Source of the DNA: Lotus japonicus
Taxonomy: Eukaryota > Streptophyta > Magnoliopsida > Fabales > Fabaceae
Length of the DNA stretch: 64,000 nt
Assembly (NCBI RefSeq): GCF_012489685.1
Contig: NC_080043.1
Coordinates: forward strand, 39,819,127-39,883,126
Direction of reading: 5' to 3'
Shown here: positions 46,831 through 58,112 of the stretch, in pieces
How positions within the stretch are numbered: position 1 is the stretch's first letter
Layout: every line of letters starts with the position of its first letter
The notes under the pieces: generated by a model
The model's input: only the letters and a program-made list of their open reading frames with translations
Databases searched by the model: none
Told to the model about the DNA's origin: nothing
Position numbers and translations under genes: made by a program

Positions 46831-47981
46831 AAAACCATAACAGAATGGGTCGGGTCGCGTAACGAACCTAGATTTCGGGAAGAATGTTGGGTGGTTGGCA
46901 GCAGAAGGTGGCGATGGGGGTGGCGACGACTCCACTCCGTTGCGGTGTCGCTGGCGGATCCGATGGCGGTGGCAGGCGGAGGCAGTGGAGGAGGATGCGT
47001 GAGAGAGGGAGGGAGATTTTGAATGAGTGAAATGTGTTTGGGGGAGGGGGCACTACTACAGAAAAGGCTTTTCGCCACGGTTCCGCACGCCCTTTAGCCA
47101 CGGTTTAACCGTGGCGATAGCGAGCGTGGCAATTGCTCTATTGCCACGGTTCAAGGTTGAACCGTGTCAATTGGTTAGCCTATTGCCACAGGTCATCAAG
47201 TGTAACCGTGGCAATAGAATCCACATATGGCCACGGTTACGTACTTAACCGTGGCAATAGGGTACACATATGGCCACGACTACGCGCTTAACCGTGGCAA
47301 TAGAGACCTTATTGTCACGGCCCAGTGCCTAACCGTGGCAATATGTAGACTCTATTGCCACGGTTATGGTCTGGGAAATTGCAACATCCAGATTTTTTTT
47401 TTATTTGACCTGTTCTATGCATAAATTGCAGTACATTTTTTAAGAAATAAATTACATAAAATCTCATGTTCAGAATAACATTAACATATTCTAGAAGATA
47501 ATTACTCAAATGTGCCAACAACAAAACAATACTAAAACCCATGTCACTTAACAAATTTGTCTAAAAATACTAATTGTTGTTGAGAACACACTCTCTCAAG
47601 AACTTAAACCAAATTAGCTACATCAGTTCAACAGAAACTATTAAACCTGCACTTGAGAATGTGTCACTCATTGTATGAGAATATAGCCATGTAAGATAAG
47701 AATTTCATTTAATTATAAAAAGGGAAATACGGGCAGAGCTTGAAGTTTTCTTTGTTTTAATTAACATATTTGGCAAACCGCAAAACATAGAATACATAAA
47801 TTGTATGTCCCTTGGCCATATGGCTCCTTCTAAAGATTTCTAGGCTAATTACCTAAATGATACTAGTTGGTGACTCACATATCCTATATTCTATGAAACA
47901 CTAGGAGAACGAAGGGAAAAAAAACTTCAGATATTGTAGACTTATAGTCATTCCTTCTACAAGAAAATATGACAAGTTGAC

Positions 47982-48759
47982 CTGCACTGATCTCATCCTG
48001 AACTGAGCATAAACCCTTTCTGAGTAGGCCAGCATGAATGATGATCTGAAATGTGAAACTACAAATAGTGAATAACTTCATAAGAAAGTCATGCTTACTC
48101 TCGTAACTGATAATAACAGCAAGACACATGACTTTTAACAGCTCCCATAGGGAAAAAAATTAAATAAGAGATGTATTCACACTAGGTCAGTGGCCAGCTA
48201 AAACACCCTTTCACACTATCTAACTTTTTAAGCTATTACACTGTTACATAAAGTAGAAAATATATACTACAAAGTTCAGTCCCGACAGATTTTTTCATCT
48301 AGTCATTGTTTCACACCATAGAAATTCATGATCTTAGTTAGGAAATTTTCAAATAAACACAGCTTTATAATCAATTCACTATCTCACTATCATACCTGCA
48401 ACCCAGTTTTGATACGAACAAATTCATCCAAATACATTGAAAGCTTGTGGGGGACCTGATATTCAGTAAAAGAGACTTAAGGCTGGAAGCAAGTCACAGA
48501 TGATACAAGGAACAAGAGGTAAATTACAAGTGTAATGTTTACATGTAATATGATCTTCTGACCCATAGAGAAAGAGAGGAATTCATTCAAAAGAAATTGC
48601 TGGAAGCATGAATTGAAAAATATAAGCATATTAAAGCAAAAAATTAAAAGTATTATAAGCAAAGTAATGCCATATTGTAATCATGGAAGTGCTACCACCT
48701 TCAAAGCATTAAGCTGTGTCACAAGGTCATCTCTTGTAAAACCTCTAGCACTGTTTGCT
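47982..48759 (-). pseudogene. Captured RsmB-like (NOL1/NOP2/Sun) rRNA methyltransferase exons
   Basis: Three exons with AG/GT borders on the minus strand: 48759-48699 (ANSARGFTRDDLVTQLNALK), 48455-48396 (VPHKLSMYLDEFVRIKTGLQ) and 48045-47982 (IIIHAGLLRKGLCSVQDE...). They join in phase. The order 'VPHKLS...GL.. ...G..SVQDESAG' leads into the S-adenosylmethionine-binding core of RsmB-type 16S rRNA m5C methyltransferases. That core, with the motif I glycines and catalytic cysteines, is missing, so no activity is possible. The third exon has an extra ATC codon inside the 'QDE-SAG' motif. The parent gene would be a plastid-type RsmB homologue, an identification made from motif memory. Confidence 0.7.
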
Positions 48760-49206
48760 CTGAAATTAGCACAAATATATAGCTTTAGCTCTGCATTATC
48801 TGTGTTACATGCTACTTTCAGAAACATAGTAAAGTTACTTAAGACAAATGTGAGATGAAGATTAACATAGTAAAGTTACTTAAGACAAATGAAGGACATG
48901 CTTTAAAATGAATATGTGCAGGAATCAACAAAGAGTAGTCCAAAAATGCAGATATATAAATCACAGTATATCAACTTGTTTCCCACAATTATTTGGGAGC
49001 ATGCCATGATTTGTTAAATTTCATAATGAAGATAAATTTTATGGCAACAATAAAAGTGTCTAATCTAATGGCAGCTTATCTAATTCAATATGAAATATCA
49101 CCAAGTATGTGTTGCTCATTTACTTGGTATGGTTTTTTAAACATGAGTTCATGAATTACGGGATAAGAAAAAGGTCATGAACTTTTCTAACTACATTGCG
49201 ACTAAC

Positions 49207-50222
49207 CTGCCAATACGAATGTCAAATGTTCGAACAGTTCCATCAAAATTTCCCCCAATAATTTCAATTTTTGTTAAGCGAACAGACATCACACTGTCTC
49301 CAAATGTGTCAATAATCTGCACATGAACTACAACTCATGATCAATAAACCAGTAGAAAGCTAATGAGCGCATTCAATGTAATGAGGGGAAAAAAGAGTTC
49401 TGGATTGTGAAGAAATCCACCTGAATTGGCTCAGTGCTGTGGGATCTGCAGTCCCAAGCACGCAATGATTGATCATATCCCGCTGAAACTATAACAGATG
49501 AATACTCATTGAATTTTACACCATTTATCTGCAGAAGAAATTAACAATCAGAAACTACAAACTATTGCCAACTTAGATCCAAGGTCCCAAGGACAACATA
49601 TATTATAATGACAACAACAATCATTGAGAGCTCAAGAACATTACTCTCAACGATGTTGAGCTCTTATTTTACCATTGAATACAAACTAAACATGGATTGT
49701 AATAAATATTTACAGGGGTATTGAATTGATAAGAACCTCGGGAGAACTATACCATAAAAGCTAGCCATTGTAGTTTGAGAGAACTTATAAACCTCACTCT
49801 AGAAATCCCATACTTCCATTGTAGGACTCAAGACCTTGCAATTGGATCCTAACAGGTAATTTATGTTGAAGGTGCATATTGATATAGGTCAGAAACGGGT
49901 GCATCTAACTAGTCTCATTTTTAAAGGCAATAACAGTAACATCACTCAAACAAGAGGGAATGGTAAAGATCATAGCAACTAATTATTAACTGCTATGCTA
50001 AAATCATTATCCATCACTCCCATTCAGTCAAAGAGAAAATGATCTGGTATTTTACACATAATGGTACTAAGAAATGAAAATGCTGTATTGAGAGGTGAGA
50101 AATTGAGAATAAGAGGTACCTCACCATTATGGCCTCGAAATTTCCTAATTACACGACCAGTCGCAACATCCCAATAGAAGATCTGTCGATCTCCACCACA
50201 GGAACATAACTTGGAATTATCC
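49207..50222 (-). pseudogene. Captured MORG1/WDR83-like WD40 exons
   Basis: Three exons with AG/GT borders on the minus strand: 50222-50120 (DNSKLCSCGGDRQIFYWDVA...), 49528-49421 (INGVKFNEYSSVIVSAGYDQ...) and 49316-49207 (IIDTFGDSVMSVRLTKIEII...). They join in frame and cover WD40 blades with 'FYWD', 'RAWD' and 'RTFD' ends, matching the middle of plant MORG1/WDR83 proteins (a seven-bladed scaffold). The start and the last three or so blades are absent. Introns are retained. It cannot make a complete propeller. Confidence 0.85.
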
Positions 50223-50921
50223 CTACAATGAATAACAGTTAGCTAGCTCCTCACCAGTAGTACACTCACATTCATCCTCAAACACAACTCAAAATAAAAA
50301 CAACTAGGAAATATGAGGAAAACTATGGCCAGAGCACTCTATATCGCTGCAGCTACCACAAAAGACTGTCCAAGCCTAATCTTTCACTATCCAGATGTCG
50401 CACATAGGAAGAGAAACAGCCCACAGCAAGCAAAAAACGACCATTAGAAACAGATGGAAAGAGGAAGCATGGCAGCAATGACAACATAAATAGCACCAGT
50501 TCACACTCTCCCGCAACCACAGCCAGCAAGCTAAATTAACATATTTGAAACAAAGGATTTTGAAAGAAGAGCATTCTAGTGCAAAACAACATTCAGGGTG
50601 TGCAACCTTTAAAAGAGCAACAACGTTAGAAGCATGAGAGTAGGCCATGGATATTCTAGAACATCATAAAAGATGAAAGACTAGTTCTAACAAGCAGGAA
50701 GAAAATAGATACTTAGCAGTCCTCACCCAAAGGCATCAGCTAACCATAGGTTACTGCATAATACAGAATCTATCAATCCTTCAAGACCAACTGTCCTGAC
50801 TTTCATTCAAGATCAATAAACATAACTAAAAAAATTCCACTATGGCATTGGCTAGAAATTAGTTGGCTGTATATTTGTTGAAATTTGAAATTATTGTTAA
50901 TAGTAACTTTTATGGTTTAAG

Positions 50922-51326
50922 TTGCAGAATAGGAAAACATTAGATATTAAAACCATATTTAATATGGAAAAGAAAAAGAAAACAAGGCAGAAGTTCAAAG
51001 CAGCTTTTAGCTTTGGTTCTTCGAACAAACATGGAAAAAATTCGAAGGAGAAGAGCATATTTGATTCACCCTCTTTACAAATGCACTCAGCTCATTCAAA
51101 GATTCCTTCTTCAACTATCTATGCCAACCATGAAACAAGGCATGCCAAGGACAGCCCCTTGTGGAATGGTCCAGAAAATTTTAAGAGGAAACCATTCAGA
51201 ATTCTGCTACATAGGGAGAAGAAAGAAGGGCATAGTGGTGGAGATCAGGTTCCAGTTCCAGATAAAATTTTCTCACACAGAGCACAATTATTTATTTTAA
51301 AAAAACAAACTCACCAGAGAGCTTGA
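50922..51326 (+). pseudogene. Open frame in CACTA-2, possibly a third captured fragment
   Basis: 134 open codons on the + strand just after a splice-acceptor-like 'ttaagttgcag' (ends ~50927). Reads KKKKTRQKFKAAFSFGSSNK, then '...SPLWNGPENFKRKPFRILL'. Composition looks coding-like, but I recognise no family. It runs opposite to the other captured pieces. It could be part of an unrelated gene or chance. Confidence 0.3.
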
Positions 51327-51429
51327 GGTTCAATCAGGGTCTCCCACGGCAGTAATTGAACTGAGAACGGAGACGGCGTGACGGCGAACGACGTGACGAC
51401 GAACGACGTGACGACGAACGAGAGGGAGC

Positions 51430-51430
<1 letters not shown>

Positions 51431-51492
<62 letters not shown>
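51431..51492. repeat. (GA)n microsatellite
   Basis: About 30 GA units near the right end of CACTA-2; generates false serine/leucine frames. Confidence 0.95.
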
Positions 51493-51495
<3 letters not shown>

Positions 51496-52015
51496 TTGAC
51501 AAGCGAGAGGGAGAAGAAGGCTACTTGCAGTGAGAAGAGAGGGAGAGGACGAGTGATGCAGTGAACAAAAAGGGAGGGGAGGGAACAGATCCAGAGGGTT
51601 TGGGTTCTTCTTAGAAAAAATTTGAGAGTGGGAGACAAAGACGCGAGAGTGACGAGCCAGATTGTTTTGTTGTGGTTTCTAAAAAATTAGTCTATTGCCA
51701 CGGTTCCTTAAAAAAATAATAAAATATTGTGCCCTTTTGCCACGGTTCCGTTTATCACCGTGGTAACTGACCTTTTGCCACGGTTCCGCCTATAACCGTG
51801 GCAATTGAGGTGTGGCAAAAGGTCTATTCTATAGTAGTGGGGGTTTCAGAAGTTTGAAGAAGTGGGAGAAGTTGGAGAGAGGGGGGGGGGGGCGGAGTTA
51901 GTGGGGAAAGTGGGAAGTTTTTTTTTTTTTAAACAGGTGCATTTTGGATAATTCACCAATTTTAAGGGGTCTAAATAGCTATAAGGGGATCTGAATAACA
52001 ATTCCCTAATTTTTA

Positions 52016-53293
52016 CCTGTAATTTTTTAAACAAATCAGATACAAGTATAGTATCTTGCCTTTTCAAGCTTCAACCCTTTAGAATTAACAGCCCCTTTGA
52101 TGGATCGACCGTTTTGCTGCATTTGGCTTTGAGGCTTTTGATTGATTTTGTGTATTAATAAATGCTTCTTTGCCTTTTTTTTTTTGACACTTGTATCGCT
52201 TCATAAACCGATCCATCAATATAATTTATGTTTAGAAATGCACATTATTTTAAGTAAGCAATAAGGCAGTTTAAGCATAAGATAAATGATGGGCTACTAG
52301 CACATGTTTCTTGAGCAGTAAGGAATTTGATTTATGCTAGAACATTAGGTGTTCAGTGTTCTCCGTGCTATTAACAGGACAATCTTCTAGGAATACATTT
52401 ACATTTGTACATTAGGGCGCTGCCCTTGGTTTGGTACTTATTTCAAAATGGGGAATTCCTATCATATGCTGAATCACGACAATTTAGGTCTCGTATCTAT
52501 CTTCTTTGCTTTCTTTTGAATTGTTCGGTCCATGAAGTTCATGATGTAAAATAATGAGCTTAGTGGTTTCTACAAGTTCTTGTAAATTTCACTTGGCCTT
52601 GTTATACTTTTATTAGTCATGATTATAATGAAGAAAATGTCTTTTTTTTTTTTCAAACAAGAACCCATTGTCCCAGTATTTTGTACAACATGAGAGCACT
52701 GCTCATTTTTTTCCTGCTAGCTTCCAAATCTCACATCATGTTAGTTAAACTCTAGTTTGAACTCTTAAACTCTTACAAGTTTACGATCTTAGGTAATAAA
52801 AACGTGTCACATCGCATGTGAACTATTTTTCTGATAAACTCTGGTAAACTCGTGAGTTTACTGCTGAGTTCGCAAGTTCAATAAAAAATGGAGAAAAGTC
52901 ATTTATTTATAAAAATGTTGGGATTTCATGATAGTCTTTGCAATACTATTTTTATTCTTCAAAAATCTCTCTCACTTTGTGTCTCACTCCCTCTTTTCTC
53001 TAATATTTCTTTGTATTGCGCAGAAGAATGAGTTGCGGCAATATAAGAAATATTGCCTATGAAGCTTGATTTTGAGTTCTTATGTTATATAAATCTTCTG
53101 ACTTCAAACTATGAAATGTTAATTAGATTTTGAGAAAATTATAAAATAGTTAGATTTTTACTCTTGTTTGAAGATCATGACTTAATTGCTTCTATTTATT
53201 GCTTCTATTTGAAGTTTTCAGTCTTTTATCTTATTATGAACATGTGTTAATTTTTCCTATGAAATTATATTTAGTCATTTTATGTATGATTTT
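52016..53293. other. AT-rich flank, no gene seen
   Basis: Continuation of the OPA3-like 3' flank beyond the MULE. No coding frame, RNA gene or repeat end recognised. Confidence 0.5.
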
Positions 53294-55211
53294 TGTAACA
53301 CCCCACTTTTCGTTATTAGGTTATTTATTATTTTATTTTAATTATTATTATGATATCTGGTAATTAAGTGATTTTATTAGATAATTAAGTGATTATGTGA
53401 TATAGATAAATAAGTATTTTAGGTTTTATAGTGAGTAGTTGGGAGTGAGGCCCATTGTAAGACTATTTTAGAGTTAGGAGTGAAATAGAAAGAGAGAAAT
53501 CAGAATTTGAGAATTGGAGGAGTTAGCACAGCAGAAGAAAAGAAACGTGAAGAAGAAGAAGGAAGAGAACTAGGGTTCATCATCAATCAAGGTAAGGGTG
53601 TGAAATTTATCCTATAATTGTAGTATCATGATAGGTTGATGTAGAGCCATGCCTAGGAACCCTGAACTCGGAATTTTCGACATTTGATTTGAGGTAGAAG
53701 TGTTTCTGTCAGTTTCTGTGCTGGACAGCAAACTTCATGACCCGATATCACCCAGTTCTAGCGTTCAAATGAAAATTTGGTAAACTAATAAATTGTAGAG
53801 TTTTTAATCAGTTTTCCAAGCGTATAAAGAACGTAATTTTTTGTTTAGTAATGAGTCCTGGAGATCGTTTTTAGTGACCGATGTACTTGCTGTTTTTCAG
53901 AAAACTGATTAATTTGGGTACTCTTTTGGATTTTGGATATATGGATTATGGTGATTTATTTGAATTGGTGAAGATGAATATTTTGAATTCAATAAGGTGA
54001 ATTATTGCAATTGGTTGTTGATGAGGTGAGAATTGTTGTATTGTTGTTTTGCAAATGTGATTATTTGATAACAGGTTGAAGTGTTTTTTGAGCAAATATG
54101 ATGAGATTTTCATTATGGAAAGTGATGAAGAAATATGCTATATAATGCATGTATAGAGTTGAGATGTTTGCACAAATACACTTCATACAGTCAATAGACA
54201 TGTCTGCTAGTTACTGCGGTGCTAGAGAGTGTCCCAAAACCCGGTGATAGAGGTATGCCTGCTAGTGACTGCGGGGCTAGAGAATGTCCCTAAACTGGGG
54301 TAGTTCTGGAAGTCTGATAGAATTTATTTGGTGGTTAACTGTTCTGTGTGGACGCGATGATACCGCTAAGGTTAAAAATTGGTACCACATGCATGTGCAT
54401 TAGAGTCACACATTGAGTCTCACGTTTTTGAGTGGTCCTATGTGATGGAAGAGTTATAAGAACTGTGATAGTTGTTGTTGGTGAATATCTGTGAATGATG
54501 TTGTTAGTAAAAGTTTGGATAACATTTACTTTGTTAAAGATATTATATTGTGGAACAAAGTTGCTATGTAGAACTGTCTTTGAAAATAATGAGTAAGGAA
54601 AGTATAATTGTGAAGAGAAAGGTTTTATAATGTAAACTTCTATATTGTTCTTCCATTACCTGTTATTATGCTTAATTATATGATGAAGTTCTCACCCTTC
54701 TGTTGGAATGATGTTCTATGCGACATCGTACAGGTACAGGTGCTAGTGGAGCATCTCATGAGAAGTAGACAGAGAGCTATATACTGTTAATTAGACAATT
54801 ATTTAGTAGTATGAGGGTCAATTGCTCTGTATGTAACATTGGGGGATGTGGTTAAATAAATTATTTTGATGAGAGTAGTTGACAACACTTTTTGGTTCTT
54901 TCTTTTGTAAACTTGAGTTACATGGAGTTGATGTTTTTGGATGGCCATAGTGCCTATACTTCTTTTACTGAATTTTTATTGAAGTATGTCTAGAAGATGA
55001 TTTTTGGTGATTCTATTTATTCCGTTGTGCAATGCATAAAAGACGAAGTATGATTATTTTATGAAATATTTTGATCTAAAGTTTGAGAACGTGACATATG
55101 TTATTGAGGAAATATGTGGTCTTGGAATGTTTTTGTAATGCTCTCTTTGAATATGCGTATAATCACTCTGATGTATGTTTAAAATAAACAAGGGGATTAG
55201 AGGGTGTTATA
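53294..55211 (+). mobile_element. Solo LTR related to family A
   Basis: 1918 bp. It starts TGTAACACCCCACTTTTCG, as in the LTRs at 2825 and 5305, and ends GGTGTTATA (the last C changed to T). Target duplication ATTTT is exact (53289-53293 and 55212-55216). It retains family A landmarks such as 'ttctgttggaatgatgttct' near 54690, and carries a 'ctggacagc...tatcaccca' block shared with family C. No interior, so it arose by LTR-LTR recombination. Confidence 0.88.
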
Positions 55212-55216
55212 ATTTT

Positions 55217-55900
55217 TACTTGTTCTTATTTTATTTCAATGTGTGAAAATACTTTATATTTAGTCAATGAAAATACTAATTGCTAAGTTTTTAATATTAA
55301 TTAATAAAAAATGTATAACGTTAAATGTTTCAATACCATTTAAAAATAAATTAATACTAGTAGTTTTGTTTGATTAAATATAAAAAACAATTAACTTATC
55401 ACAATCGGGTTCTTCACAAGAACAAAGAATCACATTTCTTGAAACCCTAATTTTCACTAAGAATGACAAGAAGGAAGAAAATAAGCGATGGTGGCGACAT
55501 GATCAACGATCTTCCAAATGAAATCAAATAAAATTAATCTAGGGGACGTCAAATAAAATTTCATTAAGTAAAGAACTAGCCTAGAAATTTCCTCAATAAG
55601 AAGACAAGTTTCATGGTACCCTGAGAAGATATTGACGAGATATCATATGAAGCATAAAAAGATAGCCCAGCCTGGGGAGGAAAATATCTACTTAATATGT
55701 AGATGAGGTGATTTAGAAGCTTATGGTGAACTCATAACAGGTTCTCATAGCCTTCTTTTGATATATAAGACTCTTAAAAAAGAATTTAACTCTCTTTGAA
55801 AATATTCTATATTCTAAAATTTGCAATAGAGCCATTATAAAGAGGAATGAAGAAGTGAGTAATACAAATAATATGTGTCTCCTTGTTTTTTTCTATTTAG
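55217..55900. other. AT-rich spacer, no gene seen
   Basis: Short frames only; nothing recognised. Confidence 0.4.
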
Positions 55901-55927
55901 AGAGAGGGGGCTTCAAGTTCTTAGGAA

Positions 55928-56620
55928 GAGTCGTACAAGTCCTCACGCACGGTTCGGGAGTCGAGCCCCAGCACAGGCAGGGGCTTAGGTCAACACTTAT
56001 ATAATAGCTAGTCATCAATTGGAAATGGGCAAGATGGTGATGAATTGCAATTACTCTAAACATTCAACCGACGACTTATTGCGACCCGCCCAGAATGCCC
56101 ATACATACAAAGACCTTATTCACATCAAGAGGAGCTACGATAGCTCGAGGAGGATCTAGAGCGGACCCAAGAAGTCCAAGAACGGGATAAGCCTAAGTCG
56201 TAGAGTGTCAAATACTTTGGCAATGCATAAATAGAATCCACTAAAGAAGTCAATTTTTTAGTGGCTAACAATTCAATGATCTCCATGACTTGGCTATCAA
56301 GGTCACTCGCCACGAGCGCTTGTTGCGAAAAGTCTGACTCGATGCAACCGTGGCGGAGATCAAGATCACTAAGCCAGTTGTTTGCCTTGCTCTACGCAAA
56401 GCCCCACCCAATTAGGCTACCCGACTTAATTCCTCTTTGCCTCCAACCATATGGTATCTCCTATACTTCAATTCAAAAATGTGCTTCGCCCCTTTCCTCT
56501 TTCTTTGTTGTAATAACTGAGATTGGCATTGGCCTAGTTCCAACCCTTTGTCAAGGCACTTAAACGAAGCCTCCCTCCTCATTTGTTGCAGGTGAGAAAC
56601 GACCTTGCTTTCCACTAGCC
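55928..56620. other. Possible organelle-derived DNA with group II intron tail
   Basis: 55928-55955 reads 'gagtcgtacaag...cacgcacggttc', resembling group II intron domain V. It is followed at 55962-55990 by a 'gagcccc...ggggctta' stem like domain VI and a short 'ggtcaac' that would sit at a 3' splice site. The next ~600 bp (to ~56620) is clearly richer in G+C than its neighbours, with two open minus-strand frames (56125-56313 and 56412-56615) that I cannot name. Together this suggests a mitochondrial insertion, decayed. Domain V is 6 nt shorter than standard. Confidence 0.4.
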
Positions 56621-56637
56621 TAATTAGCAGTCAGAAT

Positions 56638-57944
56638 GATGAGAAGGATTTGTTTTTTTTAGTCTTTTTCTTTGTCTCATGTAGTGTTTCATACTATTCC
56701 ATTCATTTTTACTTGTATTTGTGCAATTGCATTAGTTTATTAGTTTTGTGATTTTATAGGGACTTTAGTTGCATTTTGGTATAGTTTTGAGTCTTTTGTT
56801 AATTGTCATTAGTTTTGGGTCCCTTGTGCAATTAAACCTTTGTTATTCTTGATATTTTTCTTGAGCTTTGATGAGAATAAGCAGGTGAAACTGAAGAAAA
56901 AGAAAGGCCAGGAGGTTTGGAGGTTTGAAGTTTGCATTGAAGTGGAGTTAAGTTGGAATTCTGAAGGTTTTTGGGCGAGCAACTGTCGCTCGAGCACTCA
57001 GCACTAGCGCTCGAGCGCTCAGCACACATAAACTTTTGTAAGCTAGTGGCGCATGGGCGCTCAGCACCAGCGCTCGAGCGCCCAACACTCTGAAGCCAAC
57101 AAAAACTTGGCGCTCAAGCATGCTTTCCCAGTGCTTGAGCGCCACACGTCTGAAAACTCTATAAATAGGTGTTTAGTTGTTTTGTTTCATATCTTTTGTA
57201 ATCTCTTGATACTTTGAAAAACTTAGACGCAGAGGAGCATCTAAGAGAGTGTGAGAGGGCTTCCAAGCTTGTAATCCAGGTTCTAAGCCAAGCATGATTC
57301 TTGCCATGCTTGGCTAATCTCTTATATTGCTTTGGTGTTCTTTGTAAGACTTTTCATATTCAAGTTATAATCTTAAGTTCTATTTCACATGTTCTTACTC
57401 TATCCTTGAATCTCATTTTCTGAATTTCAATCTAAGCTTGAATGCATGCTTCCTTTATGCTTTTTCTATAATCAGAACGAAAGTTTGTTATAGATTAGGG
57501 AACTGTTTTGGGATTACCCGTTCTATGCTTGCTACTGGGAATAGAGGAAGGGTTGGGGTTCGTTGGCCTGAACATTGTATGTTTTCTGCTTCAAACAAAT
57601 GTTTAAGTACACAAGGAATTTGACTTATCTTTTGGTTTGAAAGAATTATCTATACGAGGCATCGATACGTAGTTGCTTAGGCTATAGCATCAAGGAGAAA
57701 ATTATGAGTTCATGTGCATAAGAATGATGTACTTAAATTGATTAGTTGAGAAAGAACCCAAAGTATTTCAATCTTTGTTTCATTTCTGAATTTATGTTAT
57801 TTTCTCTTTTGCTAGTTCGGTGTATCATTGTCTCAATAAAACAAACCTTCAAACTCAAGGCTTAAGCTGAATTTGTTCACTCACAATCCCTGTGGTTTGA
57901 TATTTAAAACCGTGTAATTTTGTACACTTGCGCATTTCCCAACA
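56638..57944 (+). mobile_element. Gypsy-like LTR (approximate limits)
   Basis: It ends '...tgtacacttgcgcatttcccaaca', typical of a plant Ty3/gypsy LTR edge. It has a TATA box (TATAAATAG at 57160-57168) followed ~70 bp later by an 'agacgcagaggagc' leader. Palindromic 'gcgctcgagcgc' pieces lie upstream (56980-57145). No target duplication identified, so ends are approximate. The frame 57438-57623 is not a gene. Confidence 0.45.
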
Positions 57945-58112
57945 CATATTCCTTAGGCCATGTTTGTTTTCCACCGATTAAGGGTCCAAAATCCAATTTC
58001 TTTGGAAAAGCACTTCTCAAAATCACTTTTCAACTTTTTCAAAATCTAACTTGAGAATCAATTTCTTCATATTTTTTCCTATCACTTTTGTTCTTGGCTC
58101 AACTCCAAAATC

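Larger units (their letters stand above)
47051..51839 (-). mobile_element. CACTA-2: Pack-CACTA with fragments of two host genes
   Basis: It begins CACTACTACAGAAAAGG at 47051 and ends as the inverse of CACTACTATAGAATAGA at 51839. Target duplication GGG is on both sides (47048-47050 and 51840-51842); the G-rich flank makes this duplication weak on its own, but the termini are clear. Subterminal repeats 'gccacggtt'/'aaccgtggcaa' are dense at 47075-47365 and 51690-51820. No transposase. The 4-kb interior carries exons with their introns from a WD40 gene (49207-50222) and an rRNA methyltransferase gene (47982-48759), both on the minus strand, so capture was at DNA level. It is inserted in the G-rich region upstream of the PMD gene. 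Confidence 0.92.
43060..52006 (-). mobile_element. Mutator-like element carrying a PMD gene
   Basis: Both ends begin GGGAATTGTTATTCAGA when read inward; the TIRs align for ~39 bp with a few mismatches and one indel. The 9-bp target duplication TAATTTTTA is exact (43051-43059 and 52007-52015), which is diagnostic for Mutator-like elements. Total length is 8947 bp, about 4.16 kb without the nested CACTA element. The only substantial gene is a plant mobile domain gene on the minus strand. I see no MURA-type transposase, so mobility would need help in trans. Palindromic 'cgcactctgagagtgcg' motifs lie inside both arms. Orientation is given by the PMD gene. Confidence 0.88.

Noticed and set aside
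48613..48858. 81-codon + strand frame
   Set aside because: Antisense to a captured methyltransferase exon and its intron; the minus strand has proper splice borders and the known motif.
51311..51638. Serine/leucine repeat proteins on the minus strand
   Set aside because: Translations of the (GA)n microsatellite.
43060..52006. CRISPR-like array from the evenly spaced palindromes
   Set aside because: This is a plant nuclear transposon; spacers are irregular and repeats vary, and the MULE ends explain the context.
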